Assembly (NCBI RefSeq): GCF_004145845.1
Contig: NZ_SELP01000002.1
Span: forward strand, 310,001 to 374,000
Reading direction: 5' to 3'
From: Loktanella sp. IMCC34160
Lineage (GTDB): Bacteria; Pseudomonadota; Alphaproteobacteria; Rhodobacterales; Rhodobacteraceae
Length of the DNA: 64,000 bases
Of the stretch, positions 10,365-18,522 are shown one piece after another. The notes beneath the pieces were generated by a model that saw only the letters and a list, made by a program, of their open reading frames with translations, was not told where the DNA came from and ran no database searches. Both the position numbers and the translations under genes were made by a program. The stretch's first letter is position 1. Each line of letters begins with the position of its first letter.

Positions 10365-10880
10365 ATGACAACTTGCCTCCTGTGCGGCGCCGACGGCGCC
10401 ATTGCCCATGATATCGCCGCGACGGATCTGTCCGCGCCCCTTTGCGCCACCTGTCTTGCCGGGGTGGAAGATGGGCCGCAGGACGCGCCCCATTGGCAGT
10501 GCCTGAACGAGGCGATCTGGTCCACCGAACCGGCGGCGCAGGTTCTGGCGTTTCGGCTGCTGAAATCCCTGCCCGAGGCACCCTGGGCCCGCGATCTTCT
10601 GGACATCGCCTATCTGGAGCCCGAGGTGATGGCACTGGCCGAGGCTGGCATATCCGGGGTGCCCGACATCATTCACCGCGACAGCAACGGCGCGGTCCTT
10701 GCGCAGGGGGATACGGTCGTCCTGATCAAGGACCTGCCGGTCAAGGGCGCGGGCTTCACGGCCAAGCGTGGCACGGCAGTGCGAGGCATTTCGCTGGTGC
10801 CGGACAACGCGGGCCATATCGAAGGCCGGGTCGAAGGCCAGCGGATCGTCATCCTGACCCAATTCGTGAAGAAAAGCTGA
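10365..10880 (+). CDS. PhnA-like (YjdM) zinc-ribbon protein
   Basis: 171 residues. The N-terminal zinc ribbon CLLCG...CATC (Cys4, Cys7 and the second pair near 28-31) and the C-terminal PhnA domain with QGDTVVLIKDLPVKG match the family named PhnA/YjdM. Despite its name, this family is not established as a phosphonate hydrolase. The protein is longer than E. coli YjdM, with a linker between ribbon and C-terminal domain. No phn genes are nearby. Confidence 0.88.
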   Translation: MTTCLLCGADGAIAHDIAATDLSAPLCATCLAGVEDGPQDAPHWQCLNEAIWSTEPAAQVLAFRLLKSLPEAPWARDLLDIAYLEPEVMALAEAGISGVPDIIHRDSNGAVLAQGDTVVLIKDLPVKGAGFTAKRGTAVRGISLVPDNAGHIEGRVEGQRIVILTQFVKKS

Positions 10881-10884
10881 TCGT

Positions 10885-11250
10885 CTACCCGCGCAGGTGC
10901 CGGGCATAGCCCAAGGCGAACAGGGCTTCGGGGATCACGGCGACAAAGATCCCCATCCCGACCCGCCCGGCGGCAAATTCGGCCAGCCCAAGCCCGACGA
11001 GCCCGGCCATCATTGCGAAGACAGACAAGGCAACGCCACGCCGCATCGGTCCTTCGGGCAGGTCGCGGGTTGCATAGACCATGCCACCAAGTCCCACGAA
11101 CAGGACGGCCGCCCGTCGCGCCATGACCGCCGCCTCTGTCACCGGGTCCAGCCCGAAGGTGGCGGCGAAGAAACCGGGGGCCACCATCAGGCCAACCGCA
11201 AGCGCCGCGCAAAGGGCGGTGGTGGCAATGGCAAGCGCACGAAAACTCAT
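10885..11250 (-). CDS. Small four-helix membrane protein, unknown function
   Basis: 121 residues with about four hydrophobic segments (4-28, 43-60, 72-90, 97-115) and a short Arg-rich end. It may belong to a DUF4345-like group, but I cannot name it with confidence. The start at 11250 avoids translating through the ppaC terminator, which a longer frame to 11295 would do. It converges with the PhnA gene, with only 4 bases between stops. Confidence 0.6.
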   Translation of the reverse strand: MSFRALAIATTALCAALAVGLMVAPGFFAATFGLDPVTEAAVMARRAAVLFVGLGGMVYATRDLPEGPMRRGVALSVFAMMAGLVGLGLAEFAAGRVGMGIFVAVIPEALFALGYARHLRG

Positions 11251-11265
11251 CAGGGGTTCCAAATG

Positions 11266-11290
11266 AAAAGGGCCGCGAAACGCGGCCCCT
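11266..11290 (-). terminator. Rho-independent terminator of ppaC
   Basis: Perfect 8-bp stem GGGCCGCG / CGCGGCCC with an AAA loop. Read on the minus strand it is followed by CTTTT. It lies 7 bases past the ppaC stop. Confidence 0.85.
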
Positions 11291-11296
11291 TCCATA

Positions 11297-12214
11297 TCAG
11301 ACTTTCAGGTTCGGGATGATCTGCTTTTTCCGGCTCATGATGCCGGGCAGGACCACCGTGTCGCCGCTGACCGTCGCGCCAAAGCTTTTCTCGGCCACGG
11401 TTTTCACAAGGTCGTTCGGAACCAGCAGGGTGGCTTCCTCGTTCAGGATGTCGACCACGAACAGAAGCACCTGATCGGCACCGTCTTCAGCGGCCACATC
11501 GACCATCGACGCCATCAGGCTGTCCTTGCGGTCCAGCACAATCTTCGGCGCGGTGGTTTCCAGAACCGAGACCCGGAACTGCTTGCCACCGACTTCGTAT
11601 TCCTTGGAATCCATCCGCAGCAGTTCAGCATCCGAGAAGGCCGAGACATCGGATTTCGCGGCGAACATTTCGGCGGCGTAGTCAGGGATCGAGATGCCCA
11701 GATCGGCAGCCAGCGCCTCAGCCAGCGCCTTGTCGGTCGGCGTGGTGGTGGGCGAACGGAATTCCAGCGTGTCGGACAGGATGCAGGACAGCATCAGCCC
11801 CTTGATCGCCTCGGGCATGGCGTCGGCATCGTCGCCCATCAGGTCGTGCATGACGGTCACGGTGCAGGCCAGCGGGCGGATGGTGATGTCGATCGGCCCT
11901 TTGGTTTCCAAACCGCCAACCAGCTTGTGGTGGTCGATGATCGCCTGAACGTCGGCGTTGTTGATGTTGGTGGGCAGCTCGGCGGGGTTGTTGGTGTCCA
12001 CGATCACGCAGGCCTGATCGTCGGCCACATCCGCGATGATCTCGGGCAGGTCAAAGCCCCAGCGCTGCGCGACAAAGGCCGCTTCGGTGTTGGGCTGGCC
12101 CAGAAGCCGGGCTTCGGCCGGCTGGCCCTTGTGCGACAGGTACCAGGCCCAGATCAGCGGGGCGCCGGTGGAATCGGTGTCGGGGGCCTTGTGCCCGAAA
12201 ACGAGGGTGGTCAT
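11297..12214 (-). CDS. ppaC: Manganese-dependent inorganic pyrophosphatase (family II)
   Basis: 305-residue cytosolic enzyme hydrolysing pyrophosphate. N-terminal DHH domain: FGHKAPDTD with His8, Asp12, Asp14; VDTNNP with Asp73; and DHH at 94-96 bind the Mn ions. The C-terminal DHHA2 domain ends with the substrate-binding SRKKQ motif. Length is standard. It has its own terminator. Family II enzymes are common in Rhodobacteraceae in place of, or beside, family I. Confidence 0.96.
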   Translation of the reverse strand: MTTLVFGHKAPDTDSTGAPLIWAWYLSHKGQPAEARLLGQPNTEAAFVAQRWGFDLPEIIADVADDQACVIVDTNNPAELPTNINNADVQAIIDHHKLVGGLETKGPIDITIRPLACTVTVMHDLMGDDADAMPEAIKGLMLSCILSDTLEFRSPTTTPTDKALAEALAADLGISIPDYAAEMFAAKSDVSAFSDAELLRMDSKEYEVGGKQFRVSVLETTAPKIVLDRKDSLMASMVDVAAEDGADQVLLFVVDILNEEATLLVPNDLVKTVAEKSFGATVSGDTVVLPGIMSRKKQIIPNLKV

Positions 12215-12368
12215 GGGTTATCGTCCTGACGTTCAGATGTGTTTCGCGCGCCTTATAGGCAGGGGCAGGGGGCTTGTCACGGGGGACGGTTCGCCGCATG
12301 GATCAGCCCCGCCATGCGGGCAGGTCATGGGTCTTGCGTCCGGCCTGTCTTTGGCGTCGGATGCGCCC

Positions 12369-13019
12369 ATGAAGGAACGCGATCTATACCCGCCGTTGAA
12401 AGCCCATCTTGAGGCGCAGGGCTATACCGTCAAGGGCGAGGTCGGCGCGGCCGATGTGGTGGCGCGACGCGGGGCGGAAGAGCCGCTAATTGTCGAATTG
12501 AAACTGGGGTTTTCCTTGGCGCTGTTTCATCAGGCCATTGCCCGGCAGGCGGTCAGCGACCAAGTCTATATCTGTGTGCCGACCCCGAAAAAGGCCGCCC
12601 GAGACAACGTGAAACTGGCCCGGATGCTGGGGCTGGGGGTGATCTTTGTCCGGCCCCGCGACGGGTTCGTCGAGGTGCAATGCGACCCCGGCCCCTTTCG
12701 CCCCCGAAAGTCAGCAAAGAAATCGGCCCGGCTTTTGCGCGAATTCGACCGGCTGCGCGGTGACCCGAACGATGGCGGCGCAACCCGGCACGGGATCGTC
12801 ACCGGCTATCGGCAGGATGCGCTGGCCTGCGTCCGGTTCCTTGCTGTGCACGGGCCGTCGCGTGGGGCCAAGGTGGCGGATTGGGCTGAGGTGCCGCAGG
12901 CGACCCGGATCATGGCCGACAACCATTATGGCTGGTTCGAACGGGTCGCGCGGGGTGTCTACGGGCTAACCATGGAAGGTCAGCGCGGGCTGGCCGACTG
13001 GGGCGAGGGGCCGGACTAG
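12369..13019 (+). CDS. DUF2161 protein, putative PD-(D/E)XK phosphodiesterase
   Basis: 216 residues starting at MKERDLYPP. The N-terminal half looks like a restriction-endonuclease-like fold: ADVVARRG followed by EEPLIVELKLG (a D...ExK arrangement, roughly 34-51) and QAIARQAVSDQVYICVP. This is the DUF2161 family, annotated as a putative nuclease with no assigned role. The frame continues upstream of 12369 only through non-coding sequence. A strong hairpin follows. It could act in DNA or RNA processing, but nothing nearby tells which. Confidence 0.8.
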   Translation: MKERDLYPPLKAHLEAQGYTVKGEVGAADVVARRGAEEPLIVELKLGFSLALFHQAIARQAVSDQVYICVPTPKKAARDNVKLARMLGLGVIFVRPRDGFVEVQCDPGPFRPRKSAKKSARLLREFDRLRGDPNDGGATRHGIVTGYRQDALACVRFLAVHGPSRGAKVADWAEVPQATRIMADNHYGWFERVARGVYGLTMEGQRGLADWGEGPD

Positions 13020-13056
13020 CGCACTTACCTTCGCCGGTGCGCGAAGCGAACCGGCA

Positions 13057-13088
13057 TGCGCCCGCCCGCCCCACGGCGGGCGCATTCT
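13057..13088 (+). terminator. Hairpin terminator after the DUF2161 gene
   Basis: Perfect 10-bp stem TGCGCCCGCC / GGCGGGCGCA with an 8-base loop, followed by TTCTG. The T-run is weak. It lies between convergent genes. Confidence 0.6.
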
Positions 13089-13122
13089 GCGCCCACCCGG
13101 TCGGTCACATGCCTCTGCTGAG

Positions 13123-14295
13123 CTACACCGTCTGTTTCAGCGCCTTGGCATCCAGCGCCGCGTTGAAGGCGGCGGGGGACATCCCTTCGGACAGGGCGCG
13201 GCGGAACAGGGCGGCCTGCGATTCCGGGGCCAGCCCGCCCACCGGCGGATCGCGGTCAAGATTGGTCGGGAAGGGATAGCCCTCTGCCGTGGCGGAAATG
13301 GCGGCGTCGATCTCCTCTGCCGAGATGCCCGAAATCCCCTTGTGCAGCACCGGATACAGCAGGCGGCACATCCGGTCGCGGTTGATCGCCTCAAGCGACC
13401 GGCCAAAGGCCGAGGACACCTGCACAAGGTTCACGAACCTTTCCTGATCCGCGGTCCGGTTGGCCCCGGCGGCATGGAATAGTGCGGGGTTGAAGAAGAT
13501 CGCGTCGCCCTTTTCCAGCGGCAGTTGCACGAAGTTCTCTTCGAAATAGTCGCGGAAGGCGGGCAGGCGGTAGGCGGCGTATCCGGCGCGGTAGGCCTGG
13601 CTGAATGGCAAGAGCTTGGTCGGGCCGCTTTCCACCGGCATGTCGCAATGGGCGATGCCGCCCTGAAGGGTCATCACCGGCGACAGGTCGTGTACATGGG
13701 CCGGGTAGCGGGCCGAGATATCCGCCGTCTGGAACCCAAGGTGATAGTCCCGGTGCGCCTGCTGCGCCGCGCCGCCCGGATGCACAAGGTTCACCTGCGC
13801 GGTCATCTGGTAGTTCGGACCCAGCCACGCCTCGCAGGCGGCGTCGATGTTCACGTTGCCGAAGTAGCGGGCAAAAATCTCGGGGTCGGCCTCGCACAGT
13901 TTTTGCAGGCTGTTCCAGACCCGGTCGTTCGACCCGGCGGCGGCAAAATGGTCGGCGGCGGTATGGCCGTCCTTTTCGTCGGCGATGATCTGCATGTAGA
14001 TTTCGGTCGCCCGGTCGATGGGCGCGGTATCGGCATAGGCGCCCTTGATGACGAAAACCCCCGCCGACCAGCGCAGAAGATGCGCCCATTCCGCCAGAAG
14101 GTGGGGCCGGGCCGCCGTGTCGGACAGGGCGGGGCGCAGGGCGCGGGCCTCGTAGATTGCGACGTTCTGGTCCACCGCTGCCGCATGGGGCACATCGCTG
14201 ATGGACAGGGTCTGTTCACACAGGGCCTTCAGGTCGTTCAGGTCGCAGTCTTCGGCCCGGAAGAAGGCGGGCGCGGTCTGGCTCAGGTCTTTCAT
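13123..14295 (-). CDS. Phytanoyl-CoA dioxygenase (PhyH) family protein
   Basis: 390 residues of the PhyH family of Fe(II)/2-oxoglutarate-dependent oxygenases. The iron facial triad is visible as His181-x-Asp183 (HRD) and His274 (NPALFHAAGANR), with Arg280 or Arg286 for 2-oxoglutarate. The substrate is unknown. It is divergent from a LacI-family regulator with 86 bp between starts, so the regulator probably controls it. The sugar-binding-type effector domain of that regulator hints at a small polar inducer. Confidence 0.85.
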   Translation of the reverse strand: MKDLSQTAPAFFRAEDCDLNDLKALCEQTLSISDVPHAAAVDQNVAIYEARALRPALSDTAARPHLLAEWAHLLRWSAGVFVIKGAYADTAPIDRATEIYMQIIADEKDGHTAADHFAAAGSNDRVWNSLQKLCEADPEIFARYFGNVNIDAACEAWLGPNYQMTAQVNLVHPGGAAQQAHRDYHLGFQTADISARYPAHVHDLSPVMTLQGGIAHCDMPVESGPTKLLPFSQAYRAGYAAYRLPAFRDYFEENFVQLPLEKGDAIFFNPALFHAAGANRTADQERFVNLVQVSSAFGRSLEAINRDRMCRLLYPVLHKGISGISAEEIDAAISATAEGYPFPTNLDRDPPVGGLAPESQAALFRRALSEGMSPAAFNAALDAKALKQTV

Positions 14296-14381
14296 CTTCG
14301 GTCCTCCCGTTCGCATGTCCGGGTCAGGCTATCCCCGGCGCGGGATTGCCGTCAGCGCCGAAATCCATCAATAATCCATCA

Positions 14382-15404
14382 ATGACCCATCGCTTTCCAA
14401 TCAAGGAGATCGCCGCGCAGGCGGGCCTGTCTACTGCGACCGTGGACCGGGTGATCAATGGCCGCCCCCACGTCAGCCCGCAAACGCGGGCGCGCGTGGC
14501 CGCAGCCCTGCGCGAGCTGGAGGGTCAAGAGGCGCAACTGTCCGCGCGGGGACGTCGGCTGTTCGTCGATCTGGTGGTCGAGGCGCCGCGCCGGTTTTCG
14601 GCCGAGATCCGCGCCGCGACCGAGGCTGTTCTGCCCCGTCTGGGCGGGGCGGTCCTGCGGCCCCGGTTCGATTTTCACGAACGGATGGAGGCGGCGCAGA
14701 CCGTGGCGATCCTTGACCGGATCGCTGGGCGGGGCAGTCAGGGCGTGGTTCTCAAGGCGCGGGATACCGGGCCGATCCGCGCCGCCATCGGCCGGCTGGC
14801 CGCGCGAGGCATCCCTGTGGTCACGCTTCTGACCGATGTGGAAGCGCCCGGTCGTCTGGCCTATGCCGGGCTGGACAATGCCGCGGCCGGGCGCACGGCG
14901 GCCTTTCTGATGGCGCAGATGCTGGGCGGGCAGCCCGGCGTGGTTCTGACCACCATGTCCGACAGCGCCTTCGCGGGCGAGGAGGCCCGGTTTGCCGGTT
15001 TCGCCGCCGACCTTGCCCGTCTGGCCCCGGGCCTTGTGATCCGCGACGCCAGCGGCGGCGGCGGGCTGTCCGACGGAACGGCAGAGAAAGTCGGGCAGGC
15101 GCTGGCCGATTTGCCCGACATTCGCGGGGTCTATTCCATGGGGGGCGGCAACCGCACCATCCTTGCCCAGCTGGACAAGGCCGGGATCGCGCCGCAGGTC
15201 TATATCGCCCATGATCTGGACCGGGAGAACCGCGCGCTTTTGCGGCAGGGGCGGCTGACCGTCGTTCTGGAACACGACCTGCGGGCAGACATGGAAACCG
15301 CGTTCCGGCATTTGCTGGCCGCGCATCGGATCGGGCCGGGGCCGGACCGGCCGGGCCCATCGGACATCCGGGTGATCACCCCCGCGAACCTGCCCGGCGT
15401 CTGA
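14382..15404 (+). CDS. LacI-family transcriptional regulator
   Basis: 340 residues. An N-terminal LacI helix-turn-helix (IKEIAAQAGLSTATVDRVI, about 7-25) is followed by a periplasmic-binding-protein-like effector domain (60-335). The start at 14382 is the last ATG before the HTH. It is encoded divergently from the PhyH dioxygenase. The 86-bp gap contains a direct repeat of AATCCATCAAT immediately before the start codon. The effector is unknown. Confidence 0.9.
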   Translation: MTHRFPIKEIAAQAGLSTATVDRVINGRPHVSPQTRARVAAALRELEGQEAQLSARGRRLFVDLVVEAPRRFSAEIRAATEAVLPRLGGAVLRPRFDFHERMEAAQTVAILDRIAGRGSQGVVLKARDTGPIRAAIGRLAARGIPVVTLLTDVEAPGRLAYAGLDNAAAGRTAAFLMAQMLGGQPGVVLTTMSDSAFAGEEARFAGFAADLARLAPGLVIRDASGGGGLSDGTAEKVGQALADLPDIRGVYSMGGGNRTILAQLDKAGIAPQVYIAHDLDRENRALLRQGRLTVVLEHDLRADMETAFRHLLAAHRIGPGPDRPGPSDIRVITPANLPGV

Positions 15405-15408
15405 CATG

Positions 15409-15445
15409 AAAAGACCGCCCGCGTCTGCGACGGGGCGGTCCTTCT
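15409..15445 (-). terminator. Bidirectional terminator between infC and the LacI gene
   Basis: 8-bp stem GACCGCCC / GGGCGGTC (15413-15440). Read on the minus strand it is followed by TTTTC, so it serves infC. On the + strand CTTCTC follows, which is weaker. Confidence 0.8.
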
Positions 15446-15463
15446 CTCGGATGGGATCGGGCG

Positions 15464-16006
15464 CTACTTCAGCGGGCCGATCATCATGACCATCTGGCGG
15501 CCTTCCATCTTCGGCATGTTCTCGATCTTGCCGTGTTCTTTCACGTCCTCGGCAATCCGGTGCAACAGCTCGCGGCCAAGATCCTGGTGGGCCATCTCGC
15601 GGCCACGGAACCGCAGGGTCACCTTCACCTTGTCGCCGTTCTCAAGGAACTTGTACACATTGCGCATCTTCACTTCGTAATCATGGGTGTCGGTCCCGGG
15701 GCGGAACTTCACTTCCTTGATCTCGATGATCTTCTGCTTCTTGCGGGCCTCGGCCTCTTTCTTCTGGGTCTCGTACTTGAACTTGCCGTAATCCATGATC
15801 TTGCAGACCGGCGGATTGGCATTGGGCGAGATCTCCACGAGGTCAAGGCCGGCCTCTTCAGCCAGGTCCATTGCCTTCGCGGGATGAACGACGCCAAGGT
15901 TTTCACCTTCGGCACCGATGAGGCGGATTTCAGGGGCCCGAATGCGATCGTTGACGCGGGGGCCGGTGTCACGCACCGGGGGTGCGTTATGAGGTCTGCG
16001 AGCTAT
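15464..16006 (-). CDS. infC: Translation initiation factor IF-3, probable AUA start
   Basis: Binds the 30S subunit, blocks premature 50S joining and checks the start codon. Recognisable by [14 protein letters not shown], the linker rich in Lys/Glu ([14 protein letters not shown]) and the C-terminal [14 protein letters not shown]. The conserved protein begins at ARRPHNAPP. The codon before it is ATA at 16006-16004, with GAAAGG eight bases upstream, giving 180 residues, the E. coli length. The nearest ATG (16072) would add 22 residues with no family match. Non-AUG starts on infC are a known autoregulation device. Confidence 0.95.
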   Translation of the reverse strand: MARRPHNAPPVRDTGPRVNDRIRAPEIRLIGAEGENLGVVHPAKAMDLAEEAGLDLVEISPNANPPVCKIMDYGKFKYETQKKEAEARKKQKIIEIKEVKFRPGTDTHDYEVKMRNVYKFLENGDKVKVTLRFRGREMAHQDLGRELLHRIAEDVKEHGKIENMPKMEGRQMVMMIGPLK

Positions 16007-16212
16007 GGTTTTTACCTTTCGAACATTGAAGAATTCGGCCTGCAAACTAGACCTCGGGCCGCGGGACCGCAACCCGCAAAAAACGGCCGCTCAGCCAATA
16101 ATTGCGGGGGGAGAATGGTGTTTTCGTTCCCGCTTCCGTATCTTTGCTGCATCTGACATAGAGTAGGTCGAATCTCCCTTGGGGGGAATTCCGTTTTGAA
16201 AGGGATCGTGAG

Positions 16213-17121
16213 ATGAGAGCGACAATCATTATTGTCATCGCCGCCGTGCTTGGATTTTTCGGCTACCAGTATGCTGCAAACGGCCGTGGGCCGGTGGAGG
16301 CCGTCAAGGCGCTGACCGGTCAGACCGAGGAAGCCGCCGCGACCGCCGAGGAAATGGCGACCGAAGCCGCTGACGAAGCTGCCGAAGCCGCAGAGGAAGC
16401 GACCGAAGAAGCTGCCGAAGTGGCCGACCAGGTGACCGAGGCGGTTGAAGAAGCCGTCGAGGAAGCAACCACCGCCGTCGAAGAGGCCGTAGAAGACGCC
16501 ACCGATGCGGTGACCGAGGCTGTTGAAGGCGTTGTCGACGACATCACCGGCGCCGCCGACGAGGCGACCGATGCCGCCGCAGAGGCCGTTGAAGAGGCTG
16601 CAGATGCAGCCGAAGGTGCTGCCGAGTCCGCCGAACGCGTCGCCGATGACGCCGCCGCCGCGACGGAAGACGCTGCCGATGCCGCCGCCGACATGGCCGA
16701 TGACGCCGCGGCCGCGACCGAAGAAGTTGTGGACGATGCCGCCGCTGCCACCGAGGAAGCTGCTGACGCCGCTGCCGACATGGCTGATGACGCCGCTGCC
16801 GCGACCGAAGAAGCCGTGGACGATGCTGCCGCCGCCGCCGAGGAAGCTGCTGACGCTGCCACCGACATGGCCGACGATGCCGCCGCTGCGACCGAGGATG
16901 CCGCGACCGACATGACCGACACTGCCGCCGATGGCACGGATCTGTCGTCGCTGCTGACCGCCGACGGCTTCGATGCCGCCAAGATCGTGGAAGCGATCGA
17001 AGCCTCTGACCTTGGCGCGCTGCAGAAAACCGCGCTGACCACTGCCGTGAACCAAGCCGCCGACAACCCGGATCTGGTCGAAGGCGTGATCACTCAGGTG
17101 AAAGAAGCGCTGGGGATGTAA
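16213..17121 (+). CDS. Membrane-anchored Ala/Glu/Asp-rich repeat protein
   Basis: 302 residues, function unknown. A single N-terminal hydrophobic helix (4-22) is followed by about 215 residues made almost only of Ala, Glu, Asp, Thr and Val, strongly acidic and predicted to be continuous helix or coiled coil. It contains a 29-residue repeat with DMADD at 160, 189 and 218. A C-terminal ordinary domain (about 243-302) ends the protein. It probably forms a long acidic rod extending from the inner membrane into the periplasm, or the cytoplasm if inverted. It has its own terminator. Confidence 0.8.
   Translation: MRATIIIVIAAVLGFFGYQYAANGRGPVEAVKALTGQTEEAAATAEEMATEAADEAAEAAEEATEEAAEVADQVTEAVEEAVEEATTAVEEAVEDATDAVTEAVEGVVDDITGAADEATDAAAEAVEEAADAAEGAAESAERVADDAAAATEDAADAAADMADDAAAATEEVVDDAAAATEEAADAAADMADDAAAATEEAVDDAAAAAEEAADAATDMADDAAAATEDAATDMTDTAADGTDLSSLLTADGFDAAKIVEAIEASDLGALQKTALTTAVNQAADNPDLVEGVITQVKEALGM
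16660..16902 (+). repeat. In-frame 87-bp coding repeats
   Basis: Codons 150-230 of the Ala-rich protein repeat with a period of 29 codons: ADMADDAAAATEE-(V/A)-VDDAAAA-(T/A)-EEAADAA, about 2.5 copies. The nucleotide copies differ at third positions, so the repeat is kept at protein level. This is not a CRISPR array. Confidence 0.8.
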
Positions 17122-17144
17122 TCCCCGCCTTATCCAAGAACGAA

Positions 17145-17170
17145 GGGCCGCCCAATTGGGCGGCCCTTTT
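17145..17170 (+). terminator. Rho-independent terminator of the Ala-rich protein gene
   Basis: Perfect 9-bp stem GGGCCGCCC / GGGCGGCCC with an AATT loop, followed by TTTT. It lies between convergent genes. Confidence 0.9.
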
Positions 17171-17191
17171 CATGTCCGGCAGTCGGTGACG

Positions 17192-18025
17192 TCAGTCAAG
17201 GAACGCCTTTTCCACCACGTAATGCTGCGGCTTGGAGTTTGCCCCTTCGACAAGCCCGTAGCCTTCCAGCATCTCTTTGAGTTCGAGGTTGAAGGCAAGG
17301 TTGCCGCAGATCATGGCACGGTCGGTTTCCGGCGACAGGGGCGGCACGCCAAGGTCTTCAAAGGCCTCGCCCGAGCGCATCAGGTCGGTGATCCGGCCCA
17401 TCTTGGGGCTTTGTTCGCGGGTGGTGGTGGGGTAGTATTTGATCTTCTTCCAGAACCCTTCGCCGATCACCTCGTTCAACAGCTCGTCTTCTTTCAGGCT
17501 GTCGATGATATTGCGGCCATAGGTCAGTTCGCCCACCTCGCGGCAGGTGTGAGTGATGATCACCTCGTCGTAATCCTCGTAGGTCTGCGGCTCCCGCAGG
17601 AGCGAGGCAAAGGGCGCAAAGCCGGTGCCGGTGGCAAAGAACCAGATCCGCTTGCCCGGCAGAAGTGCGTCATGCACCAGCGTGCCCACGGGTTTCGGGC
17701 GCAGGATCACCTGATCGCCGGGCTGGATGTGTTGCAGCTTCGACGTCAGCGGCCCGTCTTGAACCTTGATGGAATAGAACTCCAGCTCTTCGTCCCATGC
17801 GGGCGAGGCAATGGAATAGGCCCGCAGAAGCGGTTTGCCGTTGTCGCCCATCAGACCGATCATCACGAATTCGCCCGAGCGGAACCGCAGGGATTGCGGG
17901 CGTGTGACCCGGAAGGAAAACAGGCGGTCGGTATAGTGCTGCACCTCGGTCACGGTCTGCGCGTCGGGCAGGGTGGGGGTGGCTTTCACGGCGGTGGTTT
18001 CGGTCACGGGCATCAACTCTGTCAT
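17192..18025 (-). CDS. fpr: Ferredoxin-NADP reductase
   Basis: 277 residues of the bacterial Fpr class. FAD-binding RAYSIAS (about 69-75), NADP-binding FATGTGFAPFASLL and the ICGNLAFN segment near the C-terminus are all present. It exchanges electrons between NADPH and ferredoxin/flavodoxin in the cytosol. It is the last gene after cysG / DUF2849 / sir / cysH / DUF934, 68 bp from the DUF934 gene. In this context it may supply reduced ferredoxin to sulfite reductase, although Fpr also has oxidative-stress roles. Confidence 0.95.
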   Translation of the reverse strand: MTELMPVTETTAVKATPTLPDAQTVTEVQHYTDRLFSFRVTRPQSLRFRSGEFVMIGLMGDNGKPLLRAYSIASPAWDEELEFYSIKVQDGPLTSKLQHIQPGDQVILRPKPVGTLVHDALLPGKRIWFFATGTGFAPFASLLREPQTYEDYDEVIITHTCREVGELTYGRNIIDSLKEDELLNEVIGEGFWKKIKYYPTTTREQSPKMGRITDLMRSGEAFEDLGVPPLSPETDRAMICGNLAFNLELKEMLEGYGLVEGANSKPQHYVVEKAFLD

Positions 18026-18093
18026 ATTTCGCTCGCGGCATGTATTGATGCCACGTCCCCTTCTAGTCTTTGATCTGGGTCAGTTAAAGGGAC

Positions 18094-18510
18094 TTACCCG
18101 CGCAGGCGGCGCTGGTAGTCATGGGATTGCCAGTTGGCGCGGACCAGCCATTGGTCCTCGGGCTGGCGGGCGGCCAACTCGGCGCTGATCTCGACCTCGT
18201 CAAACCCGACGCGGCGGGCCATCGCATATTGGTCGGCGATCACATGGCCACGGGCGCGCAGCCGCCCGGTATAGCCACGGGCGCGCAAGAGCCGGGCAAG
18301 GGTGAAGCCCCGCCCGTCGGAAAAGGCCGGAAAGGCGATCCGGATCAGGCCGATCCGCGCACCGGACAAGTCCAGCCTCGCAAGGTCGGCATCCGGGGCA
18401 AGGTCCAGCCCGATGGCGCCGCCGTCATTGGCGGGCAGGGCATCGGGCGTCACGATATCGCCGGTCCAGTCATCAGGGCCAAAGCCCGCGTCGGTTACGA
18501 TCACGTTCAT
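18094..18510 (-). CDS. DUF934 protein of the sulfate assimilation operon
   Basis: 138 residues of the DUF934 family, found beside cysH and sulfite reductase in many alpha- and betaproteobacteria. The conserved core is RIGLIRIAFPAFSDGRGF (about 54-71), followed by LLRARGYTGRLRARGHVIADQ. No catalytic function is established. It starts 12 bases after cysH and is cotranscribed. A structural or electron-transfer role in sulfite reduction is only an inference from context. Confidence 0.88.
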   Translation of the reverse strand: MNVIVTDAGFGPDDWTGDIVTPDALPANDGGAIGLDLAPDADLARLDLSGARIGLIRIAFPAFSDGRGFTLARLLRARGYTGRLRARGHVIADQYAMARRVGFDEVEISAELAARQPEDQWLVRANWQSHDYQRRLRG

Positions 18511-18522
18511 TGTCTTGTCCTC

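Noticed and set aside
10365-10880. Phosphonate utilisation role from the PhnA name
   Set aside because: No phn operon is nearby, and the PhnA/YjdM family is not an established phosphonate-degrading enzyme.
16660-16902. Regular repeats that could suggest a CRISPR array
   Set aside because: The repeats are in frame, imperfect, without unique spacers, and lie inside a coding sequence. No cas genes are present.
16320-17093. Ser/Ala-rich 257-codon frame opposite the Ala-rich protein
   Set aside because: It is the complement of GCC/GAA/GAC repeats. It has no anchor, signal or terminator, and the + strand has a start, membrane helix and terminator in the right places.
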